A program made the position numbers and the translations under genes. This document shows, one piece after another, positions 8,387 to 18,051 of a DNA stretch of 56,502 nt (position 1 is the first letter of the stretch; every line of letters starts with the position of its first letter). This stretch comes from Chrysosporum bergii ANA360D (GTDB lineage: Bacteria; Cyanobacteriota; Cyanobacteriia; Cyanobacteriales; Nostocaceae). The notes below the pieces were generated by a model that worked only from the letters and a program-made list of their open reading frames with translations, made no database searches and was not told the origin of the DNA. The stretch covers positions 1-56,502 of the forward strand of contig NZ_JANQDH010000016.1 in NCBI RefSeq assembly GCF_029891735.1, written 5' to 3'.

Positions 8387-9496
8387 TTAAATTTTAATAA
8401 ACCAGCGTTGGCGATAAAGGAGGAAAGCCACTACCCACCAAAATAAAAGGGTGACTAGGGCAAATAGTAATGAACCGTTGACATTTCCTGCCCAAGATGC
8501 AAAAATGTTTTGATAAATCCAGTTATAAGTGGTAATGGCGCTCTCCCCCGTGCCGATTTTGGTTCTAACTAGGATTTTAATTAATAAAACTGAGGCAATG
8601 AACAGAGCGATCGCATTTAGCCCCATAATTTCAAAAGCTTTACTCCACCGCTTCAGGTGTCGCACCTCAATCAAGTAATAACAACCTGCCAGCAGTAGTA
8701 AAGCCCAACCTGTGGTAAAAATAACATAAGAACTTGTCCACAGTTTTTTATTAATAGGGAAGGTCAACCCCCACCCCCAACCAATAATCAAGCAGCCCAC
8801 TCCCCATAACACCAAACCTAAACTGGTGCGCGTTCCTACCGCTTGATTACGTATCCATTCCCCAGTAAAATAGCCAGCCAGAACACTAACAATAGCCGGA
8901 ATGGTGCTAAATATTCCTTCTGGGTCTGCTAAATTTTCATAGCCATCACCAGCGTACAAATGGGCTGGGGAAATAATTAAGCGGTCAATATACGCGCCCA
9001 AATTACCCGTCCTGGTTAATACACCCGCCCCATAGTCGGGAACTGGTACATACATCATGGTTAGCCAGTAGCCTATGAGTAACACTGCTGCTAATATCCA
9101 CTGTCCTTGACGAGGTAGATTAAGAACTGCTAAACAAGCAAACAGATAAGCTAGACTGATACGCTGTAATACTCCCATAAAGCGGATATTACTTAAATCA
9201 AAACTCCCCACACCTTGATTCCAAAAGCCGTTGAGTATTAAGCCTAAACAAAAGAGTATCCCTGCGCGGCGCAAGATCCGCCAGTAAGCTTTTTCCGGGT
9301 ATTTTGATAAAGAAAAGCACATGGCTACACCAACGATAAACAAGAAGAAAGGGAATACTAAATCTGTTGGTGTGCAGCCGTGCCAATCTGCATGGGCTAG
9401 ATAAGGATATACATACCCTGCTACCCCTGCCATATTGACAGTCATCATAGCAGCAATGGTGATACCACGAAAAACATCCAGTGAAGATAGCCGCAT
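8387..9496 (-). CDS. HGSNAT/NagX-like membrane acyltransferase (DUF5009)
   Basis: The 369-residue integral membrane protein has about ten to eleven hydrophobic segments. It starts RLSSLDVFRGITIAAMM, the hallmark of the heparan-alpha-glucosaminide N-acetyltransferase (HGSNAT) family, and continues with HADWHGCTPTDLVFPFFLF, which contains a conserved His. Eukaryotic relatives move an acetyl group across the membrane onto glucosamine. Bacterial relatives are often near amino-sugar genes, and glmS lies 646 bp away on the same strand here. Acetylation of an envelope sugar is thus a reasonable guess, not shown. It is convergent with hypB. Confidence 0.85.
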   Translation of the reverse strand: MRLSSLDVFRGITIAAMMTVNMAGVAGYVYPYLAHADWHGCTPTDLVFPFFLFIVGVAMCFSLSKYPEKAYWRILRRAGILFCLGLILNGFWNQGVGSFDLSNIRFMGVLQRISLAYLFACLAVLNLPRQGQWILAAVLLIGYWLTMMYVPVPDYGAGVLTRTGNLGAYIDRLIISPAHLYAGDGYENLADPEGIFSTIPAIVSVLAGYFTGEWIRNQAVGTRTSLGLVLWGVGCLIIGWGWGLTFPINKKLWTSSYVIFTTGWALLLLAGCYYLIEVRHLKRWSKAFEIMGLNAIALFIASVLLIKILVRTKIGTGESAITTYNWIYQNIFASWAGNVNGSLLFALVTLLFWWVVAFLLYRQRWFIKI

Positions 9497-9559
9497 GGGA
9501 GAATTTTAGATTTTTTCTGTTGACCGAATGGGATTCAAGCTACGTTCTTTTACCGATCA

Positions 9560-9844
9560 TCAGCTGAAACTGTCTATCCTCACATCTTTCCAGATTTCGG
9601 AAACTTGCCAACCTGAGTTACCCACAGACTGGATCAAGGGATGAGTAGATAAAGGAACATAGTTAAATTCTTCATAGTCCATATATTCGGGTTCCTCTTC
9701 AACTATAGCTTCAGGAACAGTCACACTCTCTGCTAAAAGGTTTTGTTCCTCTGCTTCTTCCATAAGCTTGATTTTATCAAGCAGTAGCTTTTCTGATTTT
9801 TTGATTAGTTTCATGTTAACTTCAGGGTGTGGAAAAGTGGACAT
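9560..9844 (-). CDS. Small acidic protein of unknown function
   Basis: The 94-residue product (or 84 from the inner ATG at 9814, MKLIKKSEKLLL) has a lysine-rich helical start, then a strongly acidic middle (EEEPEYMDYEEF, about residues 57-68) and a less charged end with SVGNSGWQVSEIWKD. I see no membrane segment, Cys or known domain. It lies upstream of the HGSNAT-like gene on the same strand, 63 bp away. The ribosome binding site is weak for both candidate starts. I do not recognise it. An N-terminal leader and variable C-terminal part could suggest a modified peptide precursor, but there is no supporting neighbour. Confidence 0.45.
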   Translation of the reverse strand: MSTFPHPEVNMKLIKKSEKLLLDKIKLMEEAEEQNLLAESVTVPEAIVEEEPEYMDYEEFNYVPLSTHPLIQSVGNSGWQVSEIWKDVRIDSFS

Positions 9845-10096
9845 TAAAAAAAACGAAAATCCTGATACTGATTTTGAAGGAATTTAATGTACTCCTTCAA
9901 GAATCATTAGAGAGATCCGTAAAACAAAAAGTTATTATTAACTTTGTGAAAAAACTTCAGTAAGGCAAGATTTCATCATAGCAATTTTCCTGTAACTATC
10001 CAAGCATTGATGATAATCTTTACATTTATTAAAATTTCTCAAAATTTCTTAGTTGTACTTCTCTGATGTAGAGTTATTGCAGCAAACTTGATCATA

Positions 10097-10114
10097 GTCC
10101 CCATTCCTGGGGAC
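10097..10114. terminator. Hairpin downstream of glmS
   Basis: GTCCCCA and TGGGGAC pair perfectly around TTCC, 28 bp past the glmS stop. The T-rich tail is on the plus strand side (ATTTATTTAT), so as a minus-strand terminator it lacks a good U-run. The rest of the 9845-10141 gap holds no convincing gene. Confidence 0.5.
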
Positions 10115-10141
10115 ATTTATTTATAAAACTATTCCACCAAA

Positions 10142-12040
10142 TTATTCCACCGTCACAGATTTAGCTAAATTCCGCGGCTGGTCAACATCCAACCCCCGAC
10201 GAGCCGCAATGTGATAAGCTAACAATTGCAAGGGGATCACCGTTAAAATCGGAGATAACAACTCATCCACCAAAGCAACAGGAAGCAAATCGGTAAATAT
10301 TTCCGTCGTTTCCTCATTATTCACAGAACTTACCCCAATTAAGCGAGAATCTCTCGCTTTAGCCTCTTGGGCATTAGAAATTACCTTTTCATACACACCA
10401 CCAGGAACAGCGATCGCCACCACAGGAACTTTGGCTTCTAACAAAGCAATGGGGCCATGTTTCATTTCCCCGGCTGGATAACCTTCCGCATGAATATAGC
10501 TGATTTCCTTTAATTTTAAAGCCCCCTCTAAAGCAATAGGAAAATTTATCCCCCTACCTAAAAATATTACATCTCTCGTTTCCGTAAAGTCATGTGCTAA
10601 CTGTTCCGTTAAACCTTGCTGATGTTGTAAAGTTTGTTCTATTTCTTCAGGAATCCGCCGCAACTTGTTAATAATGTCCGCGATTTTCTCCAATGCAAGA
10701 GTCTGACGACGAGCGGCTAAATCCAACGCCAAAGCGTAAAATGCCATAAGTTGAGCAATAAAAGTTTTAGTGGCCGCCACTCCAATTTCAATTCCTGCTA
10801 AAGTACTAATAACATCGGGAACCATTAACCCCAAGCTGCTTTCCGGACGATTAGTAATACCCAAAAGTCGCGATCGATATTTGGGTTCTTGGCCTTGGCG
10901 ACGTTCCTTCTCCATCCCCAAAGCTGCTAAAGTATCCGCAGTTTCCCCTGACTGAGTAACCCCAATAATTAATGTATTAGCCGTTAAAGGTGAGGGTGCA
11001 TAGCGATATTCAGAAGCATAATGTACCTGGGTGGCAATTCCTGCCAATTGCTCAATTAAATATTTGCCCACTAATCCAGCGTGCCAACTCGTACCACAAG
11101 CTACAATATTAATTTGTTCTAAATCTGCGTAAAATTCTGTAGATAACCCCAAATTAATGGGTGATGGCGATGAATTCACATCACCGTCAGGATGAAAATA
11201 AGCCGCCAAACTAGCTCTAACCACCCCCGGTTGCTCATAAATTTCTTTCAGCATAAAGTGTTTAAATCCCTGCTTTTCTACCATAGTGGGATGTAAATTA
11301 AGCAACCGTGGTTGTTTCTTCAACCTTTCACCCGCAAAGTTGTAAACCTCTACCCCCAAAGGAGTCATCCGGGCAATTTCACCATTTTCTAGTGGTAAAA
11401 CCGCACGAGTATGAGTTACAATAGCGGGAGTATCAGAAGCACAAAAAAACTCACCCTGACCAAAGCCAATCACCAGGGGCGCTTGTTGACGGACCACAAT
11501 CAACTCATCTGGGTAGTCAGCAGAAATAACCGCCAGAGCAAATGCTCCCTCAAGCCGGTTAACAGCTTGACTAACTGCTGATAAAAAAGCAGATGGAGAG
11601 GACGGGACGTAGGGACCTGGAGGATGCTTTAAAAATTCAGCAATGAGATGGGGAATTACTTCCGTGTCGGTTTCGGAAACAAACTGATAACCCTTTTCTT
11701 TTAGTGCTTCCCGTAACTCCCGGTAATTTTCCACAATACCATTCTGCACCACAGCCAAACGCCTAGACATATCCATGTGGGGATGGGCGTTGTGTTCTTC
11801 TGGTTTACCATGAGTAGCCCAGCGAGTGTGACCGATACCAATTTGGGCTGGTGTTAATATTTGTTCAAGTTTAGAACGCAGGTTGTGTAGTTTGCCCTTA
11901 GCGCGAATACACTTGACCTCATCTTCCCACACTGTAGCTATACCTGCCGAGTCATAGCCACGATATTCTAGCTTTTCCAGTCCAGCCAATAAGATATCTG
12001 TTGCCGCTTGAGTACCTATATAGCCAACAATTCCACACAT
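10142..12040 (-). CDS. glmS: Glutamine--fructose-6-phosphate aminotransferase (isomerizing)
   Basis: GlmS makes glucosamine-6-phosphate from fructose-6-phosphate and glutamine, the first committed step toward UDP-GlcNAc for peptidoglycan and envelope sugars. The product starts MCGIVGYIG with the catalytic Cys after the initiator Met. It has an N-terminal glutamine amidotransferase domain (about residues 2-240; GHTRWATHG) and two SIS sugar-binding domains (about 310-440 and 480-620; GTSWHAG, TQSGETADTLAAL, EGYPAGEMKHGPIAL). It ends DQPRNLAKSVTVE as family members do. Its 632 residues fit cyanobacterial GlmS. No glmS-type ribozyme is visible upstream. It seems to be a single-gene unit. Confidence 0.97.
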   Translation of the reverse strand: MCGIVGYIGTQAATDILLAGLEKLEYRGYDSAGIATVWEDEVKCIRAKGKLHNLRSKLEQILTPAQIGIGHTRWATHGKPEEHNAHPHMDMSRRLAVVQNGIVENYRELREALKEKGYQFVSETDTEVIPHLIAEFLKHPPGPYVPSSPSAFLSAVSQAVNRLEGAFALAVISADYPDELIVVRQQAPLVIGFGQGEFFCASDTPAIVTHTRAVLPLENGEIARMTPLGVEVYNFAGERLKKQPRLLNLHPTMVEKQGFKHFMLKEIYEQPGVVRASLAAYFHPDGDVNSSPSPINLGLSTEFYADLEQINIVACGTSWHAGLVGKYLIEQLAGIATQVHYASEYRYAPSPLTANTLIIGVTQSGETADTLAALGMEKERRQGQEPKYRSRLLGITNRPESSLGLMVPDVISTLAGIEIGVAATKTFIAQLMAFYALALDLAARRQTLALEKIADIINKLRRIPEEIEQTLQHQQGLTEQLAHDFTETRDVIFLGRGINFPIALEGALKLKEISYIHAEGYPAGEMKHGPIALLEAKVPVVAIAVPGGVYEKVISNAQEAKARDSRLIGVSSVNNEETTEIFTDLLPVALVDELLSPILTVIPLQLLAYHIAARRGLDVDQPRNLAKSVTVE

Positions 12041-12160
12041 TACTCACACCACTCTGATTTAAATAAATATAATCTAATTGAATTTTTCAACTGTAACAAC
12101 TATTTTTCAACAGGTAAAGTCTCAGATGATATGGCATCTCTTAAACACGTGAGATATACT

Positions 12161-12183
12161 TGTAACACAAGCATCCTGCTTGT
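12161..12183. repeat. Single palindromic repeat upstream of glmS
   Basis: An inverse-orientation copy of the CAAGCAGGATGCTTG element with its GTAACA flank sits between glmS and the next minus-strand gene. It is the same element found between hypD and hypE and in the 49-55 kb arrays. Confidence 0.8.
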
Positions 12184-12223
12184 TAATAATATACCTCACT
12201 AAACACCGAAAACCGCTATAATA

Positions 12224-13726
12224 TCACTGATCATCCTTAATAATAGAATTAATAACCGCGTAGTTAACTTGATAACTAGGCAGTATTTCCTGGGCTGATT
12301 GATGAATAGATGTACTTGGAGGAATACTTTTTAACAAATTAATTGCTTGTTGCCATTTATCTTGTGCTTGTTTTAAATTTGAGAGTGACTGGGGTGAGTT
12401 TTTCACAAAAAAATTAGCCTCTGATGCCAACTTTTCAGCTAATTTCAAACTTTCTTGTGCTTTCCTTTCAGTGTTGGCTCTTTTGTTAATATCCATACGA
12501 TTAAGACCATAGCGAACTAATCTATCTTTTGCTTCACCATAAACAGATGTTCCTTCAGGGATACTAGCCAGTAATTCTGTTGCTTGTTCCCATTTGCTTT
12601 CCGCTTGTTGCCACACTGTGAGAGGATGGGGGGGATCTTTGGCTAGGTCAGAAGCTGCTAGACCAAGTTTAAGGGCAGATTGAAAGTTAGTAAATGCGGT
12701 TTTTTCTTGCCTATCAGTGAATATAATCTGTGCTATCCAGCCGCTAAACAATAAGACTACTAAACTCGACCCAATCACAACAGGACGGAATATTTTTTCT
12801 GCTCTTTGCTTAGTTCTAACTTTTGTTTTTTCATTAATGACTCCTGTGGGTGTAGTCGCTTCTGGAGATTGTTCTAGAGATTGTTCTAGAGATTGTTCTG
12901 CTTGTTGAATTAAACTGTTAATTTCAACAATTAATTGATTCACGGTTTCCCCTAATTTTTCAGATTCATTGATAATATCTGTTAATTCTTGAAATTTACC
13001 ATCACTAGAAATAATTAATTCTTGCTCATCATCCAACCATTCTAAACTCAAGCCAGATTGACCACAAAAACATAACACACCCAAGAGAATTGTTAAGAAA
13101 TTATGACTAGTTTTAATAGTATGAAAAATATAATTTAATTTTTCCAGTACCTGTATAGCTTCTGCCTCAGCCTTCCTCAGTAACTGGAGTTGCTCTTGTA
13201 AAATATTTTGGTCGCTAAATGCTAAGTTAATGTTTAATTTATCACTAACTTTTTGCACTTGAGCAGGTAGTTGAGCATGGTCACTATGATAATTTAGTTG
13301 ACTGACTAATTCTAAATCACTTAAAATGTCTGCGGATATAACATGAAGAAAATCACCCCATTCAATCCAACCATCAATTTTTGCTTGTAAATCCTTAATT
13401 GATATGTCTATATCTGGATTGCCAAATTTAGCTGTAATAAATTTTACTTGACTACTAGAACCTGTATCTACTGTATAAATTTTATTCATCAACAAACTCG
13501 CTGTTGCACCAAGACGAAGCATAGTATAAGTTGAAGAATTAGAAGAGTTCGTCATCCTGTCAAATCTCATTTCTTCAATAATGATTTGTTGCAGATTCTT
13601 TAATTGTTCCTGAATATTATTGATCAGGACAACCTGCTGCATAATTTCTTGGGAATTTCCCAGATTCAACTTAAGATTAAAAACAAGCTCTGGCAGTTGA
13701 TGGACAATTTTTTCTAAATAACTCAT
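12224..13726 (-). CDS. Membrane protein with coiled coil and tandem helical repeats
   Basis: The 500-residue product has a long helical N-terminal half with Gln/Leu-rich coiled-coil character, one strong membrane segment (about residues 316-335, VVIGSSLVVLLFSGWIAQII) and a C-terminal part with two related helical repeats (about 365-410 and 440-485). Each repeat has a W-or-L-x2-A-x2-KW-QA pattern and a LLxSIP motif. A short 12-bp tandem repeat in the gene (near 12865-12899) encodes repeated EQSL units. I do not recognise the family. It may anchor to the membrane and bind partners through the helical repeats. It stands alone, with a minus-strand gene on one side and a divergent amidase on the other. 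Confidence 0.65.
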   Translation of the reverse strand: MSYLEKIVHQLPELVFNLKLNLGNSQEIMQQVVLINNIQEQLKNLQQIIIEEMRFDRMTNSSNSSTYTMLRLGATASLLMNKIYTVDTGSSSQVKFITAKFGNPDIDISIKDLQAKIDGWIEWGDFLHVISADILSDLELVSQLNYHSDHAQLPAQVQKVSDKLNINLAFSDQNILQEQLQLLRKAEAEAIQVLEKLNYIFHTIKTSHNFLTILLGVLCFCGQSGLSLEWLDDEQELIISSDGKFQELTDIINESEKLGETVNQLIVEINSLIQQAEQSLEQSLEQSPEATTPTGVINEKTKVRTKQRAEKIFRPVVIGSSLVVLLFSGWIAQIIFTDRQEKTAFTNFQSALKLGLAASDLAKDPPHPLTVWQQAESKWEQATELLASIPEGTSVYGEAKDRLVRYGLNRMDINKRANTERKAQESLKLAEKLASEANFFVKNSPQSLSNLKQAQDKWQQAINLLKSIPPSTSIHQSAQEILPSYQVNYAVINSIIKDDQ

Positions 13727-13950
13727 AAATATCCCTTGGGCATTTGTGAAAAGTTGATCAAAAACAATTCAGATAACTAGGCTCTGAGTTCGTGATTAAA
13801 CTATAAATCTCCGCCTGTTTAAGTTATGTTTCGTGATTGGTTGACAAATTTGAGAATCTATATAATACAGTATTCACAGGAATTAAAGTAAAATAATCAT
13901 TTTCCTCAACAAAATTTCTGTAACTGAGAAAATAGCCCATCCATCAATTT

Positions 13951-15354
13951 ATGAATCAAACTGACTTAGCTTTTACCCCCGCACTAGAATTAGCCACATT
14001 AATTCGTCGTCGGGAACTGTCACCATTAGAATTAGTGGAATTATATTTAGACCGCATCCAGCAATTAAACCCCCTATTAGGCAGTTACTTTACAGTGACG
14101 GCAGAACTAGCGATCGCAGATGCTAAAGCTAAAATGGAAACACTGACAACCACCTCAGAACTACCGCCATTTTTCGGTGTGCCGATTTCCATTAAAGACT
14201 TAAATCCCGTAGCTGGTGTACCGTGTACTTACGGTAATCCGGCATTATTACAAAATATCCCCACCTATGATGATGGGGTAGTGACTCGAATTAAACAAGC
14301 AGGATTTATTATTCTCGGTAAAACTGCCACACCAGAATTAGGTTCTTTTCCTTACACTGAACCTACAGGTTTTCCCCCAGCCAGAAACCCCTGGAACTTA
14401 GACTACACCGCTGGGGGTTCCAGTGGCGGCGCTGCAGCCGCAGTAGCCGCAGCATTATGCCCCATCGCTCAAGGTTCAGATGGGGGGGGTTCCGTGCGCG
14501 GTCCCGCCGCTTGCTGTCATTTAGTCGGAATCAAACCCTCACGGGGTAGGGTGACCCATGCACCAGTAGGCGATCGCGTGGGTGGAGTTGTTAGCAATGG
14601 TCCCATTGGACGCACCGTAGCTGATACAGCCGCTCTTTTAGATGTCATGTCCGGCTACGTTACAGGAGACCCCTACTGGTTACCCGATCCTGAAACCTCA
14701 TTTCTAGCTGCTACCACAGCAAAAGTCAGTAATTTACGAATTGCTTATAGTATAAAAATTCCTCCTTTGGGACCAGCCGATGCCAATTGTCAGCAGGGAG
14801 TAATGACAACAGTCAAGTTATTAGCACAATTTGGTCACACAGTAGAAGAGAAATGTCCTGATTTCACCGGCTTAGTAGAGACATTTCCCAAAGTCTGGCA
14901 AAGTGCGGTAGCAGCTTCAAGTCTACCTCCTGAAATATTACAGCCCATGAATCGTTTTCTGTTGTCAAACACAGGTTCCGTCGGTGAATACCTCAAAGCA
15001 CTTGCAGAAATGCAAATGGTAGCCAGGGAAATTGTGGCGTTTTTTGATACTGTAGATGTACTGGTATTGCCAGTTTATTTGCACTCACCCATCCCCGTGG
15101 GAGAATGGGCTGATTTGACTCCAGAAGAAACATTCACAAAAATTATTCACTGGATAGCCCCTTGTCCAGGAGCTAACGCCACCGGACAACCAGCCATAGC
15201 AGTCCCCGTAGGTTTTGATAGTCATGGTTTACCTATAAGTGTCCAGCTAATTGGCAAACCAGGAGCAGAAACCACCTTAATCAGTCTAGCAGCCCAACTA
15301 GAAATAGCCAACCCGTGGCTTCACCATCGCCCATCCCTAGCAATACTAGCGTAA
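13951..15354 (+). CDS. Amidase-signature family amidase
   Basis: The enzyme belongs to the amidase-signature family, which hydrolyses C-N bonds with a Ser-cisSer-Lys triad. The Lys is in VPISIKDLN (near residue 92), the signature Ser residues are in GGSSGGAAAA (near residue 152) and SDGGGSVRG (near 175). The 467-residue length fits. GatA of the Glu-tRNA amidotransferase has the same core, but the N-terminal region and lack of gatB/gatC neighbours favour a general amidase. Substrate is unknown. It converges on an O-methyltransferase gene, with a paired hairpin between them. Confidence 0.87.
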   Translation: MNQTDLAFTPALELATLIRRRELSPLELVELYLDRIQQLNPLLGSYFTVTAELAIADAKAKMETLTTTSELPPFFGVPISIKDLNPVAGVPCTYGNPALLQNIPTYDDGVVTRIKQAGFIILGKTATPELGSFPYTEPTGFPPARNPWNLDYTAGGSSGGAAAAVAAALCPIAQGSDGGGSVRGPAACCHLVGIKPSRGRVTHAPVGDRVGGVVSNGPIGRTVADTAALLDVMSGYVTGDPYWLPDPETSFLAATTAKVSNLRIAYSIKIPPLGPADANCQQGVMTTVKLLAQFGHTVEEKCPDFTGLVETFPKVWQSAVAASSLPPEILQPMNRFLLSNTGSVGEYLKALAEMQMVAREIVAFFDTVDVLVLPVYLHSPIPVGEWADLTPEETFTKIIHWIAPCPGANATGQPAIAVPVGFDSHGLPISVQLIGKPGAETTLISLAAQLEIANPWLHHRPSLAILA

Positions 15355-15367
15355 ACATCGGGAACCA

Positions 15368-15394
15368 GGAACAGGATTTCTCAAATCTTGTTCC
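15368..15394. terminator. Bidirectional hairpin between convergent genes
   Basis: GGAACAGGATTT pairs with AAATCTTGTTCC around a CTC loop (12 pairs with one G-U). It lies exactly between the convergent amidase and O-methyltransferase stops. T-runs are weak on both sides, so efficiency is uncertain. Confidence 0.6.
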
Positions 15395-15404
15395 ATCTCC
15401 AAAA

Positions 15405-16067
15405 TTATTTCTTATGAGCTAAGGTTAACCCGTCAGCCATGGGAACTAAACTGAGATTTATCCGCGAGTCTTGGTGTAGTTTCTCGTTCAGCGCCCGAAT
15501 TTTTTGGGTGCGGTTGTCTTGAAATTGAGGATCTGCAACTCTACCCGACCACAACACATTATCAATCACAATTAATCCCCCCGGACGTACCAACTCCAGC
15601 GATCGCTCATAATAACCATCATAATTGCCTTTGTCAGCATCAATAAAAGCGAAATCAAAAGTTTCCGCCTCACCCGCGGACAGTAATTGATCTAACGTTT
15701 CCATAGCCGGACCAATGTGTAATTCTATTTTATCTCCTACCCCGGCTTCTTGCCAATAACGACGGGCGATGTCCGTAAACTCTACATTCACATCACAGGC
15801 CACCACTCGACCATCTGGAGGTAAAGCCAAAGACACAACTAAAGCACTTAAACCAGTAAATACTCCTAACTCTAAAGTTTTTTTAGCTCCCATTAGTTGC
15901 ACCAACAAAGCCATAAATTGTCCTTGTTCCGGTGCAATCTGCATTCTACTCATAGGATGCTGCGCCGTTTCTTGGCGCAGTTGGCTGACGATTTCCGGTT
16001 CTCGTAAAGATACGGATATTAAGTAGTTATATAGTTGAGGTTCCATTCCCAGTGTTTGATTAGCCAT
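15405..16067 (-). CDS. Class I SAM-dependent O-methyltransferase (CCoAOMT type)
   Basis: The 220-residue product matches the caffeoyl-CoA O-methyltransferase family. A SAM-binding glycine motif (LELGVFTGLSALVVSLAL) lies near residue 82, an acidic SAM ribose contact in VACDVN near residue 108, and metal-binding residues in FIDADKGNY and VIDNVLWSG near residues 143-175. Cyanobacterial members methylate catechol-type compounds of unknown natural identity. It is a single gene, convergent with the amidase, and its promoter lies in the 16.1 kb gap that also holds a candidate small ORF. Confidence 0.9.
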   Translation of the reverse strand: MANQTLGMEPQLYNYLISVSLREPEIVSQLRQETAQHPMSRMQIAPEQGQFMALLVQLMGAKKTLELGVFTGLSALVVSLALPPDGRVVACDVNVEFTDIARRYWQEAGVGDKIELHIGPAMETLDQLLSAGEAETFDFAFIDADKGNYDGYYERSLELVRPGGLIVIDNVLWSGRVADPQFQDNRTQKIRALNEKLHQDSRINLSLVPMADGLTLAHKK

Positions 16068-16291
16068 AATTCAGTAAAACTAACGCACAAATTATTAGTG
16101 ATTACTTATTAATTTTACGTCTTCAGAAGGAGAACAGCCAATTTGTCTTTCCATCTCAGGAACGATAAATTTAGTCAATTTCATAGTTAATTTTAAAGCA
16201 GATGAACAGGAGCAATCCTGACATTCCAAGAGAGTTGTGTACTTGTTTTCAGTGGTCAGATTAAGAGCGTGTGTCAGGTGTGAGGATCACA

Positions 16292-16357
16292 ATGTTAGTC
16301 GCGTACAATTGCCTTCAATTAGTACGTTTGGCTTACATCCGGGGTAAAAATGCCTGA
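16292..16357 (+). CDS. Candidate 21-residue small protein
   Basis: In the 500-bp gap before mgtE there is an ATG at 16292 with a good ribosome binding site (TGAGGA at 16281-16286, six bases before the start) and 21 sense codons. The product begins MLVAYNCLQLVRL and ends IRGKNA: a short amphipathic or hydrophobic helix followed by a basic tail. A strong plus-strand terminator follows 37 bp after the stop. No other plus-strand gene can account for that terminator. I do not recognise the peptide; the alternative is that the transcript is a noncoding RNA and the ORF is chance. Confidence 0.45.
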   Translation: MLVAYNCLQLVRLAYIRGKNA

Positions 16358-16394
16358 ACTTGCAAATTGTAAGTTGGGAGTTAAAGCATACGTT

Positions 16395-16431
16395 AACCTT
16401 TTGGATTTTACAAAGTAAAATCCAAAAGGTT
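16395..16431 (+). terminator. Strong Rho-independent-type terminator
   Basis: A perfect 17-bp stem, AACCTTTTGGATTTTAC against GTAAAATCCAAAAGGTT, closes on an AAA loop and is followed on the plus strand by ATTTTTCT. The T-run is on the plus side only, so it should end plus-strand transcripts, although all annotated neighbours (the O-methyltransferase and mgtE) are on the minus strand. Confidence 0.85.
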
Positions 16432-16568
16432 ATTTTTCTAAACTTTTAGATAGTTTCGTGTTGATCAATTAACAGGAAAAACCACCACAACAACAAGTAA
16501 ATAATAAATATAGCCCAAGTTAAGTAGATTCTTAGCAAACCAGACTTGTACTCAGCCCTACAAAACCC

Positions 16569-17969
16569 TCATAAACCTAAAATTACTCTGGCTAAGTAAA
16601 AATAAATCAAAACACCCAGTACATCCACAGCCGTAGTAATAAAAGGTGCTGACATCAAAGCCGGGTCTAAGCGGAGGGACTGGAATAAAAACGGCAGCGC
16701 CGAACCCGAAACAGAAGCAATAACAGCAATAGCTACTAAACTAATACCTACAGTAAAAGCTACCTCTGCGCGTCCTTGGAGAAAATAAGCCCACACCGTG
16801 GCAATACTACCTAACATTATTCCTAAAAAAGCCCCAGCGATCGCCTCTCTGCCAACCACCTCCCATCCTCCCAATGATTTCATGTCATCAGTACTCATAC
16901 CACGAATGACCACCGTAGAAGACTGAGCCCCCACATTACCACCAGTACCAGTGAGCAAAGGAATAAAAGCAGTCAATATTACCACTTGTTTTAAGATATC
17001 TTCTTGGGACTTAATAATAGTCCCAGTCACCGTATTAGCTATCAGCAAAACAAACAACCACACCACCCGCTTCCGGGCAACTTCCAGTAAACTCATTTGA
17101 AAATAATTCTCACCATCAGACTGCACACCACCCCCCAAGGTGTAAATATCCTCAGTGATTTCCTGTTGTAGAATATCTATCACATCATCAACAGTAACAA
17201 TACCCACTAAACGCTGTTCTTTATCCACCACAGGCACAGCTAAAAAATCATATCTTTGTATTAGTTTAGCCACTTCTTCCTGGTCCGTATCTGTGTAGAC
17301 AAACACCACCTCACGGGTCATAATTTCCCCAATGGTTTGTTCTAGCTGACACACCACTAACTCTCGTAAAGAAACAATTCCCGTCAAGCGTCTAGCGTTA
17401 TCAGTCACGTAGAGATAATAAATCATCTCACTATGATCAGCCAGACTGCGAATCCGGTCTATGGCTTGAGATACTGTGAAATTTTCCTTTAGATAAATTA
17501 ACTTCGGGGTCATAATCCGTCCCGCAGTATTAGCCTCATAACCCAACAATTGGGCCGTGGCTTCCCGCTCCGCCGGACTCAGTTGTGCTAACAAGCGGTT
17601 AACAACCTTTGCTGGTAACTCATCAAATAACCTAGCCCGGTCATCTGGTGACATTTTATCTACAATGTCACGCACATCCTGACTTCTCAGTTCTGTAATT
17701 AAATGTTCTTGAACAGTGTAGTCCAGATATTCGTAAACCTCAATAGCCTCAGTTTTAGGAAGCAAGCGAAAAACCAAAGCGTGCATTGCTTCCGGTAAAC
17801 CCTCAATAGCCTCAGCAATATCCGCAGCTTGCACAGGTGCCAAAATAGATTTTGCAGCCTGTAAGTTACCAGCTTCTAGCAGCATTTGTAGTTGACTTCG
17901 CACCAAGTCTGACAATTCGCCGCGGGTAATATTTTGGTTGTTAAAATTTACATAATTTGTTTCCGTCAA
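16569..17969 (-). CDS. mgtE: Magnesium transporter MgtE
   Basis: MgtE is a dimeric Mg2+ channel of the inner membrane, gated by cytosolic Mg2+. Order of domains: N-terminal helical MgtE_N domain (about residues 30-135), two CBS domains (about 145-270; the second reads VPVVDKEQRLVGIVTVDDV) and five membrane segments (about 300-466). The signature pore motif PLLTGTGGNVGAQSSTV is near residue 340. The 466-residue length is typical. It lies 82 bp downstream of uvrB on the same strand and might be co-transcribed. I see no Mg2+ riboswitch in front of it. Confidence 0.95.
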   Translation of the reverse strand: MTETNYVNFNNQNITRGELSDLVRSQLQMLLEAGNLQAAKSILAPVQAADIAEAIEGLPEAMHALVFRLLPKTEAIEVYEYLDYTVQEHLITELRSQDVRDIVDKMSPDDRARLFDELPAKVVNRLLAQLSPAEREATAQLLGYEANTAGRIMTPKLIYLKENFTVSQAIDRIRSLADHSEMIYYLYVTDNARRLTGIVSLRELVVCQLEQTIGEIMTREVVFVYTDTDQEEVAKLIQRYDFLAVPVVDKEQRLVGIVTVDDVIDILQQEITEDIYTLGGGVQSDGENYFQMSLLEVARKRVVWLFVLLIANTVTGTIIKSQEDILKQVVILTAFIPLLTGTGGNVGAQSSTVVIRGMSTDDMKSLGGWEVVGREAIAGAFLGIMLGSIATVWAYFLQGRAEVAFTVGISLVAIAVIASVSGSALPFLFQSLRLDPALMSAPFITTAVDVLGVLIYFYLARVILGL

Positions 17970-18051
17970 AATCTACTTTCCTCAGCACTACCCATTTAAT
18001 TTATATACATTAATCGTCTTGTATTGCCAGCATCCTACCCCCTGCTTCAAC

